Origin: Pholis gunnellus
Taxonomy: Eukaryota; Chordata; Actinopteri; Perciformes; Pholidae
Assembly: GCA_910591455.2 (NCBI GenBank)
Contig: OU342818.1
Span: 22,334,427 to 22,398,426 of the forward strand
DNA length: 64,000 nucleotides
Direction: 5' to 3'
Part shown: positions 1 through 11,628 of the stretch, piece after piece
Layout: each line of letters starts with the position of its first letter
Position numbering within the stretch: the stretch's first letter is position 1
The notes under the pieces: generated by a model
What the model saw: only the letters and a program-made list of their open reading frames with translations
Told to the model about the DNA's origin: nothing
The model's database searches: none
Translations under genes and position numbers: made by a program

Positions 1-280
1 GCTGGATTGCATGCAGCTGTGTTCGTGTTATCCAGTTAAATGTTGCCTCACAACAGAACAGTTGGGCCATGATGACGGATACTATGTTTCTCCTTTTAGC
101 TTTCTATTTGTTTGATTTCAAAGTGGCACCATTATAAATATGCTGAATTAGCAATCGTCAGTTCCTGTTTGCAATGTGCCCACGGATGTACAGACAACAG
201 TGGATAACTTTGATACTGAAGAAATCTTTAAAAAGTGATGATTCTAAGTGAAGGCTGTGATTACATGTGATCAGAGATTT

Positions 281-650
281 TCTTTTTTTATTTAACCTTT
301 ATTTAACCAGGAGAGTCCCATTGAGATTAAAAATCTCTTTTTCAAGGGAAACCTGGCCAAGACAGGCAGCAGCATCAGAGACACATAGTTACAGACAGAA
401 AACACAAAACAAGACAAGTTAAAAGAAAGTAAAAAGTTAAGAGAGTAACGAAACCGAGTTAATTTAAAAAACATTTACATTTTTGGGAACCTGCCTCTAT
501 TGCTTTCAATTTTGATTTAAAAGCAGTAAATGGTATCAGTTCTTTAAGTTTTAAGTCATTTTGCAACATATTCCACGATGAGGGTGCGGAGTACACAAAA
601 GCCCTTTTTCCCAATTCCGTGATGATATATCCTGTCCGTAACACCGGATC
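281..650 (-). mobile_element. 3' end of a non-LTR retrotransposon (LINE), 5'-truncated
   Basis: On the minus strand an open frame (644 down to 459) encodes about 61 residues ending in a stop. It includes the segment GKRAFVYSAPSSWNMLQ followed by FKSKLKAIE. This 'F-V-x-S-A-P-S-S-W-N-x-L' tail followed by an F-K-S-x-L segment is typical of the extreme C-terminus of fish LINE reverse-transcriptase ORFs. The DNA on the low-coordinate side has the TTTATTTAACC motif, repeated, that is widespread in teleost repeats and would be its 3' UTR. Nothing recognisable continues beyond about 650, so the copy is 5'-truncated and dead. The clade is not assigned. The family call is from recognition, not a database search. 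Confidence 0.7.
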
Positions 651-3600
651 ACAAAATGTGTTTCATGTTTTTGGGTTCAGAATGAGTGCGTGATGACTCA
701 GAGAAACACGGTTTCTGACTCATATTGTGGAAACTGTATGCTATGAGCCGCTGCTGCTGCTGACCACGTATGTAAGTGTGCACACGCAGTTTGTCAACTG
801 AAGCCTGCCGGTGTGCTTTAGCACGTCAAGCTATGTAAGGACAATGACCACCAGAGATGGAGGATGCAACTTAAACAAAGTGACTTTACAGATCTGTGTG
901 ATATTAGTGAGTAGTAGAATACATCAACAAGTGACCTGATATTTAGTGGCCAGATGTATACATGTATTTGGTGGAGAAACCTGTCACGTTACACCAGCAC
1001 ACAAGTCACTAGATGCTCCCAGCTACGTAATGTGTGGTTATGTACAACACGCCATGATATAACATTTGAAAGGCCGCTACAAACACAAGCATTTTTGATC
1101 AGTCCAGTGGCGGTCGGTGGTGTGTCTCTGCAGCCCCGAGGAAGCTCTGCACAAGCTTTTCTGCAGAAGTACAAAGCAGGCATTACAGGGAAAGAAGCGG
1201 CATGTGTCCTCGACATTAAACGCAACATTGTAGCTGCTAACTCTCCCTGAGAGGGGGACGGGACTGCCTGTGTTAGACATGCACTGCAGCTGGCTGCAAA
1301 TGACAGAATTTACGAGAAGGCACAAAAACATGAACCTTCCCATACCTAACCCTTTGTAAGTTCTTTAGCTGTGTGAGAATCTACACGCTAAAAAGCCAGA
1401 CACGCATACTAATGCACGCTAATGAGTGTGACATTCTTCCTTAAGGCCGAGGCTTCAAGAGTCAGCACAAACCCAGCCTCCTTCTCCTACAGCTGACAGA
1501 TCTGTCAGTTCAGAGGAAGACGCCATTAGCACAGAGCATCTTATTGAACTGAACCTGGCAATCAGGGTGACAAGTCGACATTCCTCAGAAACAAAGGTGA
1601 CAGCTTCCGCAAAGTCAACCGGTCAATAAGTGGTTGTTCAGGCGGTTTTACATCACGCAACAAATCATGTTGAAAATATGGACATCACAGGTGCATGATG
1701 ACACACAACTGTTATTTTTCTGCTTTCTATCAACCGTTTCTGTAAAGAGAAGAACCACTTCTCAACCTACTGACAACACATTTCACAACCTGCTCCCAGG
1801 AGCGACATCCTTTACGTGTGAGCGAATTCCTCCTCGACCCCGCCTTTCTTCTCCCAGTCCTTCTGCTGTGTGCTATCAGGTCTAATCTGCACACAGCAGG
1901 GCAATATTCAACACTAGATGTGATTACCCTAAACGCATGTAAACATCTGGAAGTGTGGCGGGTTGGTTGAACGTGTGACAGAATGTCCCCGTTTGAAAAG
2001 CCATGTGGCAGTGTTGTTCAAGGAGCTGCTATCAACCATCAATCAGCGGTGCATCATTACTTCTCATCTGATCTGCTTCTAGATCGAAAGCTTTGCTGGC
2101 TAACGACATTCCTGAGGAAGGACAAGAAAGAGCAGAGAGCAGGTAGAGGGCTGAACTGGATCACGACCAAAGGATCTGTTGAGACGTGAAGAACGGCAGA
2201 AAACACTTATCTTAATCGCGTAACATCCAGTGTGTGTGTATATATATACTGCCTTTGTGTATCAAAGTAATGTCCTGACAACCACTCAACATACAACTTT
2301 TTTTTCCTATCGTTGAATTGGTGCTGGGCGGCATATCAATTCCTCTAGTGAACCAATCAAATTATCCCTATGAATTTGTCATGAATGGCCACACCAGTGC
2401 ATAGCAGCGAATGGCACTAAGGTTAGGAGACGTTTTGGCTGTATTGAGAGGCGGCCCTATTAACTGCGTAGCCTTATCACACAAAAATGAGTAACCCACA
2501 ACTAACAACAACAGGGTTACACATCAAATTGGTGACACAAAAACAATTTTCAACGGCATGCTGGGTAACGTTATAGCAGCTGACTTCGTTAGCTAAGGCA
2601 CATTCAAGAAGAGAAAAGAGAGACGGAGGATGAAGAAAGAGAAACCGGGGATGCACCAGAAGTTGTTTCACTGGTGCTCAAGAGAGGAGCTGTGTCTGCT
2701 GTGTGGAAGTTGTTTTATTGATTTGTGACGTAGCCGCTGTTGTTTCCAGTGTTGCTGACACGAGCAACGTCCGTCCCCTCAGCACAAAACGTGTTGCAAG
2801 ACAGAGAGGGAGATTCCGGTCGGACGATTAAATGATTAACACACTGGATTCGAGGTTACGTTACATCTTGAGAGAATACTTCAGCCAAACTGCTGTCCCA
2901 ACAATATTATACCAACACCAAAGCAAGCAGGAAGCAGTCAGTTCATAGTGTTCATACAGCTATCTTTGAATATTTTATTTTTAAAAGAAAGCAATCTTAA
3001 AGTTGCTAGCATATCTATTTATTTGTTATAAAGTTTTCACAATACAAATTGTTTATATAGTGTATAGTTGTGTGGAGCCATATACATCTAAGCCTTCTGT
3101 ATGATGACATCAAAATAGGTTTTCTTTAATACTTCTATTATTTATAAGGATGTTATTAGCATTATTATGACTATTATTCCATCCCTTTGGTTTTGATATT
3201 TTTGTTGTGATTGTTTAACTTGTTATGTATCGTGTCGAGTTCTGAACATCAACTACTTTTCTCTCCTGATCTTATTACAGTTGTATCGCCTGTAAAGGGC
3301 ACTGCTGTTTTCTTTATGCAACAACACCAAGTTATATATTATGTTTTATATATATTATGTACCCCTGACAGTAGAATAAGCCACTACAAACCTATATAAA
3401 GCAAATAAGAAAATACTGTTCTATACAGTTTAATGTATTTGATATGAACATTATAGATGCATTAGCATTGTAACACACAAGAATCACATGAACTGTGTTT
3501 AGCACCTGCTAATTAAAAAAGAATAATAAAATATAAATAATATCATAAAACGGAAATAATGAAACTGTCAGAATCTTAAAGAAATACTGTGATACACAAT

Positions 3601-6149
3601 TATGGCCATATCGACCAGCACTTATGAATATTATCATATCATCTACTTCCTAATAACTTTAAAAGAGTTCAATGGTTCTAAACAGTGGTTAGCAACCTGT
3701 CACAGAACACGAGACGAGCCCGGCCATCCTACTTTGATGTGCTGCCATCTGCTAATGGCAAAAATTCATTCTGCAGCTTCCATTGTAAGATAATGATCAA
3801 CTCCATTACAGCGAGGGCTCATTCCTACCAATCAAAGTGCCAGTGCTGTCAGTGAGCGATGCTTGTTTGGTCTACATGAAACATGAACTGTCAGTGGAAG
3901 ACTCAACCTGATTGTCCAACTATCGTTTTCTTCTCTTCCATCTTAGAGAACTTGAACCTGATTGTTGCACTGTAAAGTCCTGAAAGAAGTCAAGTCAGGG
4001 TGTTTTCTAGAAGCCAGAATCCATTTAGAAAACCTCTCATTTTTACTGCAGAAGGGTTCAGCCCTGGTTCTGGTTCTCCTGTGCCTCCCTTCCCTCCAGC
4101 AGCGAGGAGAAGCTCTGCTCCTGGAGGAGGAGGAGACGCTGCCGCCGATCTTGTCACTGATGGTCTTGTTTACCAATGCAGGTCATATTGATGCATCGGG
4201 ATCAAATTGAGACCGTTTCATAGCCCGTTAAAAGTTCAACACACTAGCTTCGATGATGAATTTGAGTTGCGCTTGCGGCTGCATTCACTTATACAAATAT
4301 TCCCTTTACCCCGGAGAAAAGCAGCAGCTGAGCCCTCAGCCACTGCTGTGGAAATCGTCCGCAAAAACATTCAACACATATTTGATCAAATGCTAGTTTA
4401 CTTCTCAAGACAGCATGAGCCTCCACATCCCACCACTCCTGGTGACATAAGAAAGTTTTTCTCATAAGTATGTAGTGAATTGTTTCCATTCTTCCCTTTC
4501 ACAATAAAAGCCCTTGACATATGCACTGGAACGTAAAATTGCTCAGAGCATTCTGCTAAGAGGCAACTCCACAGAATAGTTCACAGTACTGCTGGTACTT
4601 CTTTCTGTTACAAGCATCAGTGTGGCGTGAGGGAGGAGAGATGTGATCTAAAAGAAGAGTTTAAAACTGTATGAACACACTATGGTAGAATAATTCACTC
4701 ATGTTATAAATATGGTTATATGAATTGGTTTTAGAATTAAAAAAGTGAAGCTCCTTGTTGTGTTATCTATTATTCCCTACGTTTTCCTGATGTTTGAGGT
4801 TTTTGTCATGGTATCATTCAGTATCGGAATAGACACTGAGATACTTTATAGAAATATAAACAATGTATAGAAATAGAAATGACAGTGGTGTAATGTAGTA
4901 GTTGAGCCACCTGTTCTCTGTATACATCCTTAAATGAGTAACCACGTTGTACTTTTTTGTTTCTCATTTGTTTTATTCAAGTATGATTTCGTTGGTTTTG
5001 AAACAGAAGGGAAAAAAATACACTCTTTCCAAATAATAAAAAATAATCGGCTGACGCAATCGTCTGACAACTATGTGGTGGCACTGCTGTGACAACTATA
5101 ACTATTGGCACTGGCAGCTTGTGGCACCGACTGACACCTACATATAAGCAGAGGACGAGTGGAGATATCTTCAGACTTGTATTTACAAATTCTAACATTT
5201 AGGCATAACCACTACTCAGTGTCAGTTGGCACTCTGCAGATGCTTAGATGCCATGAAAAAGTGAAAAACAAACTTTGTTATTCATTATTGCAGTTGATTA
5301 TCTATGACTATTAAAGTAGGCCTAATTATATATTAGTAAATACTGTATTTTTGTTCCATTTTGTTTCAAAACGACCTGAATCATAACGTTGTTAGCGGAA
5401 GTATTTCAATAAAGTCAATTTTAAGCCGGCTACATGGATTGACTTATTCGGACCGTTGCTGAGTTACATTTCCCATCCGATTTCAATGGCTCCTGTTTAT
5501 ATTCAAAGGTCTAAGATCTACGTCTCCAGTTAATTAGAATCTAGATAGTTGTGCGGTTATAATCGCTGCTACACTCAAGAGAAGTGTGTGTGTGTTCAGG
5601 TTTACCTGGTGGAAAAATAATTCCTGTGTTGTGCTTAGACTAACAGTCTCCTAGAAGAAAGGTAACATAGTGGTGGTACAACAGTATAACATGACATGGT
5701 AAAAATAAATTAAATTAAATAAAAAAAGCTGGTACATTATAATGTGGTATATTATGGTATATAAGTGTAATACATTATGAAGTTAAATGTAGTATTAGCA
5801 AAACAATATTCAGTATAGTGCAGCAGTATTGCATATTGTGATTATTAAGTCCACAAATAGGTCTACATTATCTGTCTGTCTGTCTTTGTCAATACTTAAG
5901 TATTTTTGTCAATACTTAAGTATTGACAAAAGAAAACAACGCAGCTCCTCTGTGACTCAACTAAAAGCCATACTGTGATCATAAAAGTGATTTACGGCAG
6001 CTGACATTTCGGAACAATGGGTGAGAACAATGGGTGTTCTCAGGAAATGTGGCTCCACCCGCTCGGCAGCTTCTTGACTGGTGCCAAACGAGTGGCGCTC
6101 GCTTGCCGCTGTCCTGACACCTGACTGACACTTGCCACAGACTTGCCAC
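651..6149. other. Intergenic DNA, no gene recognised
   Basis: Open frames here are short (under 100 codons), overlap on both strands and resemble no protein I know. The stretch is AT-rich, notably 2940-3600. It includes a 28-bp palindrome at 5904-5931, listed separately. It may be intron or downstream sequence of the gene whose first coding exon is at 9680-10008, because that gene runs leftwards. Confidence 0.6.
5904..5931. repeat. Perfect 28-bp palindrome with an extra direct half-copy
   Basis: The two 14-nt halves, centred on CTTAAG between 5917 and 5918, are exact reverse complements. The left part (TTTGTCAATACTTAAGTA) also occurs once more immediately upstream, from about 5886. The origin is not evident; replication slippage on a small hairpin is the simplest explanation. 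Confidence 0.85.
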
Positions 6150-6820
6150 TGTGGTGCCAGTGTGGTGCCAGTGTGGTGACAGTGTGGTGCCAGTGTGGTG
6201 CCAGTGTGGTGCCAGTGTGGTGACAGTGTGGTGACAGTGTGGTGCCAGTGTGGTGACACTGTGGTGCCAGTGTGGTGACACTGTGGTGCCAGTGTGGTGC
6301 CAGTGTGGTGCCACTGTGGTGCCAGTGTGGTGCCAGTGTGGTGACAGTGTGGTGCCACTGTGGTGCCAGTGTGGTGCCAGTGTGGTGACAGTGTGGTGCC
6401 AGTGTGGTGCCAGTGTGGTGCCAGTGTGGTGACAGTGTGGTGACAGTGTGGTGCCAGTGTGGTGACACTGTGGTGCCACTGTGGTGACAGTGTGGTGCCA
6501 GTGTGGTGACAGTGTGGTGACACTGTGGTGCCACTGTGGTGCCAGTGTGGTGCCAGTGTGGTGACACTGTGGTGCCACTGTGGTGACAGTGTGGTGCCAG
6601 TGTGGTGACAGTGTGGTGCCAGTGTGGTGCCAGTGTGGTGACAGTGTGGTGCCAGTGTGGTGACACTGTGGTGCCACTGTGGTGACAGTGTGGTGACAGT
6701 GTGGTGCCAGTGTGGTGACAGTGTGGTGACAGTGTGGTGACAGTGTGGTGACAGTGTGGTGCCAGTGTGGTGACAGTGTGGTGACAGTGTGGTGACAGTG
6801 TGGTGACAGTGTGGTGACAG
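6150..6820. repeat. Minisatellite: 61 tandem copies of an 11-bp unit
   Basis: The unit is TGTGGTG followed by one of four 4-base endings: CCAG, ACAG, CCAC or ACAC. I count 61 uninterrupted units (671 bp) with no insertion or deletion. Only two bases vary, the first and the last of the 4-base ending. The right end (units 49-61) is nearly uniform for ACAG, as expected from recent expansion there. All three minus-strand frames stay open across the array (about 260-295 codons) because 11 bp is not a multiple of 3 and the unit lacks a stop. Each frame therefore reads the same 11-residue peptide of the type PHCHHTVTTLS. No splice or coding context suggests it is a real gene. Confidence 0.97.
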
Positions 6821-9679
6821 TGGCACAAGGAGGATCTAGGCCTTGCTGCTTTTCATGTCGACACACACGACACAGACAAATGATTTTGACTGATTTTCAT
6901 TCATCCATCAACATTTTACATCATTGTTAGAAAAATTCAGTCAATGACAGGAAAATATTCGGTTAACCGCTGATCTATTGTACAAACCTGAGTCATGATC
7001 ATCCATATTAATAATTCATGTTTGAAACAACGAAAAAGCCAATTATGAGTTATTATTATTATAATAATTATTTACTTGTTAATTCCTGTATTGCTCTGGG
7101 ACCACAAGTGCAAAAATGTTTCAGACTCCACCCCCTCACATTGGGGATGGTCTAGTAATAGTACCGGCAGGAATCTGCAGAATCTGCTGAAGGGTGTGAC
7201 AGCTTATCTATTCTGTTCGATTCGATTATTTTTGGAGAACTGCATGAGGTTTCGCCTACTGTTCAAATACTAAATGGATAGCTTTTCTGCAGAACATGCA
7301 GACTTTTTAAATATTGTTACAGTAACATGAAGACAACAATCAGTCCACAGAAACAAGGTCTGATCTTTTTCTAATACCCCGGTATTATTGGTGGGGTTGA
7401 ACAGGCTGTACTTTCCCTGTTCCCTCAGTACATTGACTATTTCAAGTGCCATAAGGGTCAGATTCCAGCCAGTCACATGGCATGGAAATTCTACAGAGCT
7501 GTGATGTAATTCAACCCTGTCGTACTGACAAGACAGATGAAACATGCCTCAAATTAAAGTGATGTCATTCTCTTGCAAAACAAGCTGAGCTGTAGAGGGT
7601 ATCTGTTTCGGTATAGAGCAGCAAATAGGGCACACGCCTGAATGGGTCCAGGTGTGTGTGTTTGCTCAATCCTGTACAAACTGACTCAGCAGGCCATGAA
7701 AACTCAGTGACAGAGGACCGATCGGGAGGTTTGCTGTCTTGAAGACATGATCTTCAAATGTAAGAGGCGGTCAGTTTCTTCAAATGCATGGTTTAAATGT
7801 TTGTCTGTTGCAACAGATCACAAGACTCGCGGTCTGGATCGTATCATGGTTTTGAGTCACAGATTGGATCGCAGGGATATAAAAAAGGGAGCAAATATAA
7901 CTTTTAGAGATGTCTGATCTCATATTTTGCCACCCATACTGATTGCTAATCGTCGATGAGTTGTCGGCCACTGCAGATAGATCTTGTTGTTGTTTGGTTC
8001 CAGACTTCCAGGCTCCAGATTCTTTCTTTTTTTTCACCACCGTCAGTGTAAGCCGTCAAAAGTTGTAAATGTTATTCTTGTACTTTGTTATAGTCATCTA
8101 TAGTGGTTATTAGCATAAAAACCCACAATTACAATTTGAAGAAAGTAAAAGATAGTAATTTTATTTACAAAAACAATTCTTGACATTAGTAGTTTTATTG
8201 ATGTATTATAAGCTGCCTGGCTGGTGTTAGGACATTAAACAGCTCATAATTCTCTCTATAATAACTTTTTTATATTGTTGTAAAAACATCTCTTCTAATA
8301 ACTGGATTTATTCAAGTGTATCTCCCAAAACTACATTTTACAAGATTACATTGAACACAGTTGATAACCGTAATCGTTGGATTTAAATGTTTCTGCCACA
8401 TTTATTCATTTCTGCTGAACTGTCATAGCCCAAGCAGTCTTAGCCACCACAGCAAGTGGTCAAATAGAAATATATGTATAAACATATGTCATCTTTAAAG
8501 AGACATCAAAGTCTCAATGTGGTGGAAGTGTGCTTGCCTGCAGATGTTCAGTAAGAAAAGACCAGTTAACCACAGCAGGTCTGAAACCAATGTCTGTGAC
8601 TGATGAGATAATCAGTGAAGACATTGATGCACAAAGAGATGTCATTTAACATCAAGCTGAGTGGGGAGGACATCATCATTAGCATATAATTAATTATGCA
8701 CCAGACATCATATGAGTCATGCTATTAGGTTTGTTTCCGGTGTGTCACACGTGTCGTCCCCACTCGGACCCTCTGCACCTTTACTCGGGTCCACACCAGC
8801 TCAACTTGATGGAGCCACATGTAGTTGGGCTGAACAGGGAAATGCATAATACCTGCAGGGCAGGTCTGCCCTCCTCCTATCACAACAGCATGTGTCAGTG
8901 TGCGTTAACCCGACTGCATGTGACAAAAACACCTGAGTCAGAGGCAACAGCTCTCAACTGGTCAACACACTGGTTCAGTGCAGAGCAAACAAATAGAAGA
9001 AGAAGAGGTGGACATATCTGGGCTAAATCAAGCACTGGAAGTGTCTCTGTCATTACTGTGACCCTGAGGTTAACCAGTGTATTTCTGAAGCTTGAATGTA
9101 TCCAGAGAAGAGTGACTCAGCGTGGATATTCACGGTCACACGGTTCCCCGCGCTCCCAGCAAGGAGCTGCCGCGGTCTTGCACCGTTGGCCAATGAGCAA
9201 GGACTGGAAAGATGGGGGGTCAAGTGCCTTGCCCAAGGGCACCAACACAGAACGGGGTCAGTCTGAATTATCGCGTTCACTTTGCACAACTTGCCCCAGA
9301 ATGAAGACCTCATGTGCACAATGAAACATTTCAACTTGGTGAAGAGAAGCTCCTCACGGTCTCGGTTAGTAAACCTGACTAAGCAGTTCAGCCATGAAAT
9401 GTGCGCCGCTGTGTGCCAGCGGGGCCAACCGTCGCTCTGTGACATGTTTCTACAGATGTTTTACAGTAAAGAGTAGTGAAACCATTATCTTATTTAAATG
9501 GGCTTTGTCTTTGGTGGTTGGTTTATTTAAAACGATGACATTGTAACAGTTAGAGTAGGCTACATGAGCTTATAAATTGCCACGGTCATCGCATATTTAC
9601 GTATGATATCAACATGTATTTTTTAGCACAAACGGCAATCAATATGAGAGGGAAACAATGAATGAAGTTATAAACTTAC
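6821..9679. other. Intergenic or first-intron DNA, no exon recognised
   Basis: This stretch directly follows, in the minus-strand sense, the splice donor of the first exon at 9680-10008, so it is most likely the start of that gene's first intron. It contains scattered short open frames. The longest, on the plus strand (8719-9324, 201 codons), has no recognisable domain. A short GC-rich patch near 9140-9250 contains a CCTTGCCCAAGGGCACC motif common in teleost repeats. Confidence 0.6.
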
Positions 9680-10008
9680 AGGCGTCTGTTGAAGCTGTCC
9701 AGTTCATCAGGGAAGAACACATCTCCTCCTCCAACAACTTCTCCTTCTTTGCGCTTAGATTTCTTCCGTTTCAGCTTAAAGGACAACAGCCGCTTTCCCT
9801 TCTTCTCTTTTTGGGAAACGGGTAACACATCACCGTCCAATGTGGCGTCGTGTCCCGGGCTGAGGGGACCGGGGCTGGCCGGTAGAGTCCCCGACCTGAC
9901 CCGGGGGCTGGTCGCTGCCTCATCCTGGAAGGAGTCCGACCGTTTCGGCTCCTTGCTTTCTTTGAATTTGAAGAGGCGCTTTACTTTCAGGGTGCTGGAC
10001 TTACTCAT
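9680..10008 (-). CDS. First coding exon of an unidentified lysine-rich protein (partial gene)
   Basis: The exon starts at an ATG in good context (GACGCCATGA, G at -3) and encodes 109 residues plus two bases before a consensus GTAAGT donor at 9679-9674. The peptide begins MSKSSTLKVKRLFKFKESKE. It has a serine/proline-rich middle and a very basic block (KEKKGKRLLSFKLKRKKSKR) before an acidic end (FFPDELDSFNRR). No membrane segment or signal peptide is present. Surrounding DNA is rich in CpG, as at a vertebrate promoter. The remaining exons must lie at lower coordinates, and none was recognised down to position 1, so intron 1 is probably over 9 kb. I do not recognise the gene with confidence. 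Basic starts of this style occur in actin-associated or scaffold proteins and, from memory only, in fish CRYBG1/AIM1-like proteins; that is a guess. Confidence 0.75.
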
Positions 10009-10240
10009 GGCGTCCGAAAACCCGGGGTGCTTGTTCAGAAAATGCGAGCAGGAAAATAAAAGCAGGAGAAGAGCGCTCCTACTTTTCAGCAGCAGGAGGA
10101 GGGATTCACCGGCGCAACCTGCAGAGCGAGTTCCCGCGAAGGGTTTGACTTGCTCACACCGGTCGCGCGCGCCACCAGGTAAGAGAAAAGTTCAGCAGAA
10201 GAAAAGAAATGTTACGCTTCCGACTACTACCTTCAGAATG
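10009..10240 (-). promoter_or_regulatory. CpG-rich 5' UTR and promoter-proximal region of the 9.7-kb gene
   Basis: Upstream (in minus-strand sense) of the ATG at 10008 the sequence stays GC-rich with repeated CG dinucleotides (for example near 10105-10170), unlike the AT-rich flanks beyond about 10240. This fits the CpG island over a first exon. The transcription start is not visible, and no TATA box is evident. Confidence 0.5.
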
Positions 10241-10312
10241 TAATGTTTGTGTGTAGCGAATGTTCGAATTATCCAAATGCATGCTGATTTAACATTAGTC
10301 TTTATATTTCTG

Positions 10313-10391
10313 TATATCTATACATACAAATATATATATATACAAATATATATATATATAAATATATATACACAAATATATGTATATATCA
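10313..10391. repeat. AT-rich simple repeat (TATA/CAAATA)
   Basis: The tract is an interrupted alternation of TATATA runs with CAAATA spacers. It is a degenerate microsatellite with no other feature. Confidence 0.85.
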
Positions 10392-11392
10392 GGCTAAAGG
10401 ATATATGGGGCGGCTAAAGGAGGGTAACAACTTCCTCCTGCAGAATAAACAAAAATGCAAGTTAAGTTTAAATAAAAGGGAAATGGAAATAATTCAAAAA
10501 TACAAATAGCCTAAAGACCAAATAAAATATCATAAAATGGTTGGAGTATGGGATATCATTAGTTACCTCTACCACATAAACTATTTATTCTTCCCTCTTT
10601 ATTTTGTCTTTATTCTGTCTCCTTTAAAAAACACCTTCTTTATACTGGCCTACACACTCACAGGATAACCTCACAACAGACTGCCCTGCACCTTCGCTAA
10701 TGCACATAAGATCTAATATTTGTTTGTTACTGGCCGCCACAGTGGTGCAGGTAATGTTTTCACCCTGTGTGTGTGTCTGTGTGTCATCATGACAAAATGT
10801 GGTTCTGGGACACCTACTGTAGCAGGAACTACCACAGAGGGGGTTTCCAGTACTATGTCAGGTGTTTTCATGTCTGTCTGTCGTTGCAGTGTTTTGCAAA
10901 AGGTCCAAGCAGGACGAATAGTTAGAGACAGGCATGGCTGGATCAACCCACTAGAGGCCACGAATGGGTCAATACTGACACTGCTAGCCAGTATCTGCTG
11001 TACCCTCCCTGGCCACTCACAAGCACACTGACATGTCATGCAAACAGGCTCCTTAAACATGGTTTAGGAATACTTGTTGGAATTACCAGTTTGACTTTTT
11101 TTTGGTCCACTGATGGTCCAGGACCCTGGAGCATCTGCTCCCCCTGTCCTGCTGTGGGCGATGGGAAAAGATTTAAACCGAGCTTAATAAAAATGTAACC
11201 CATCTGGTTGAGTTCGCTGTTTAAGAATGTCTTTTACAGCCCAATAAGTTAAGCAAGGGGCAAAAGTTCATGGTGACGGACCTGATTTTTGCCATCCGTG
11301 CATCAGAAGTATACACTTCATTACAGTATCCAGCTGAATATTGATATGAGTTGTGTTATTATCCATAACAGTCTCATGGCAGTTGGTGAACT

Positions 11393-11628
11393 CTATTGGT
11401 TTCAAGTACATGGACACGAATTGTATTGTATTTTTCGTGTTGCTCGAAACAACTTTTTTTTCGGAAAGACATTATGTTTTGAACAAAACCCCTGAATTAG
11501 GTTTAGGAAAAACATCATGTCGGGCTTAAAATAGGTAGTAGAGTTTCTGTGTCCACTTTCCATTGGTATTGTTTTGGTGCTGAGTGACATGAATATAAAT
11601 GGACAATTTGTGTACACGAAACCAATAG
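11393..11628. mobile_element. Short inverted-repeat element (MITE-like)
   Basis: The left end begins CTATTGGTTTC and, 236 bp later, the right end finishes GAAACCAATAG, its exact reverse complement. The similarity continues imperfectly for about 26-32 bp (left AAGTACATGGACACGAATTG, right CAATTTGTGTACAC). The centre carries TTTAGGAAAAACATCATG, a motif common in teleost repeats and found again in similar form near 16852. No coding capacity. The superfamily is not resolved. Confidence 0.6.

Noticed and set aside
5957..6866. Three long minus-strand open frames (262-295 codons) over the minisatellite as protein-coding genes
   Set aside because: They arise because the 11-bp unit contains no stop on that strand. 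There is no splice or promoter context and no homologue known to me; kept only as a finding.
8719..9324. 201-codon plus-strand open frame as a gene
   Set aside because: No recognisable domain, ordinary composition for random sequence, no splice context, and it probably lies in the intron of the opposite-strand gene.
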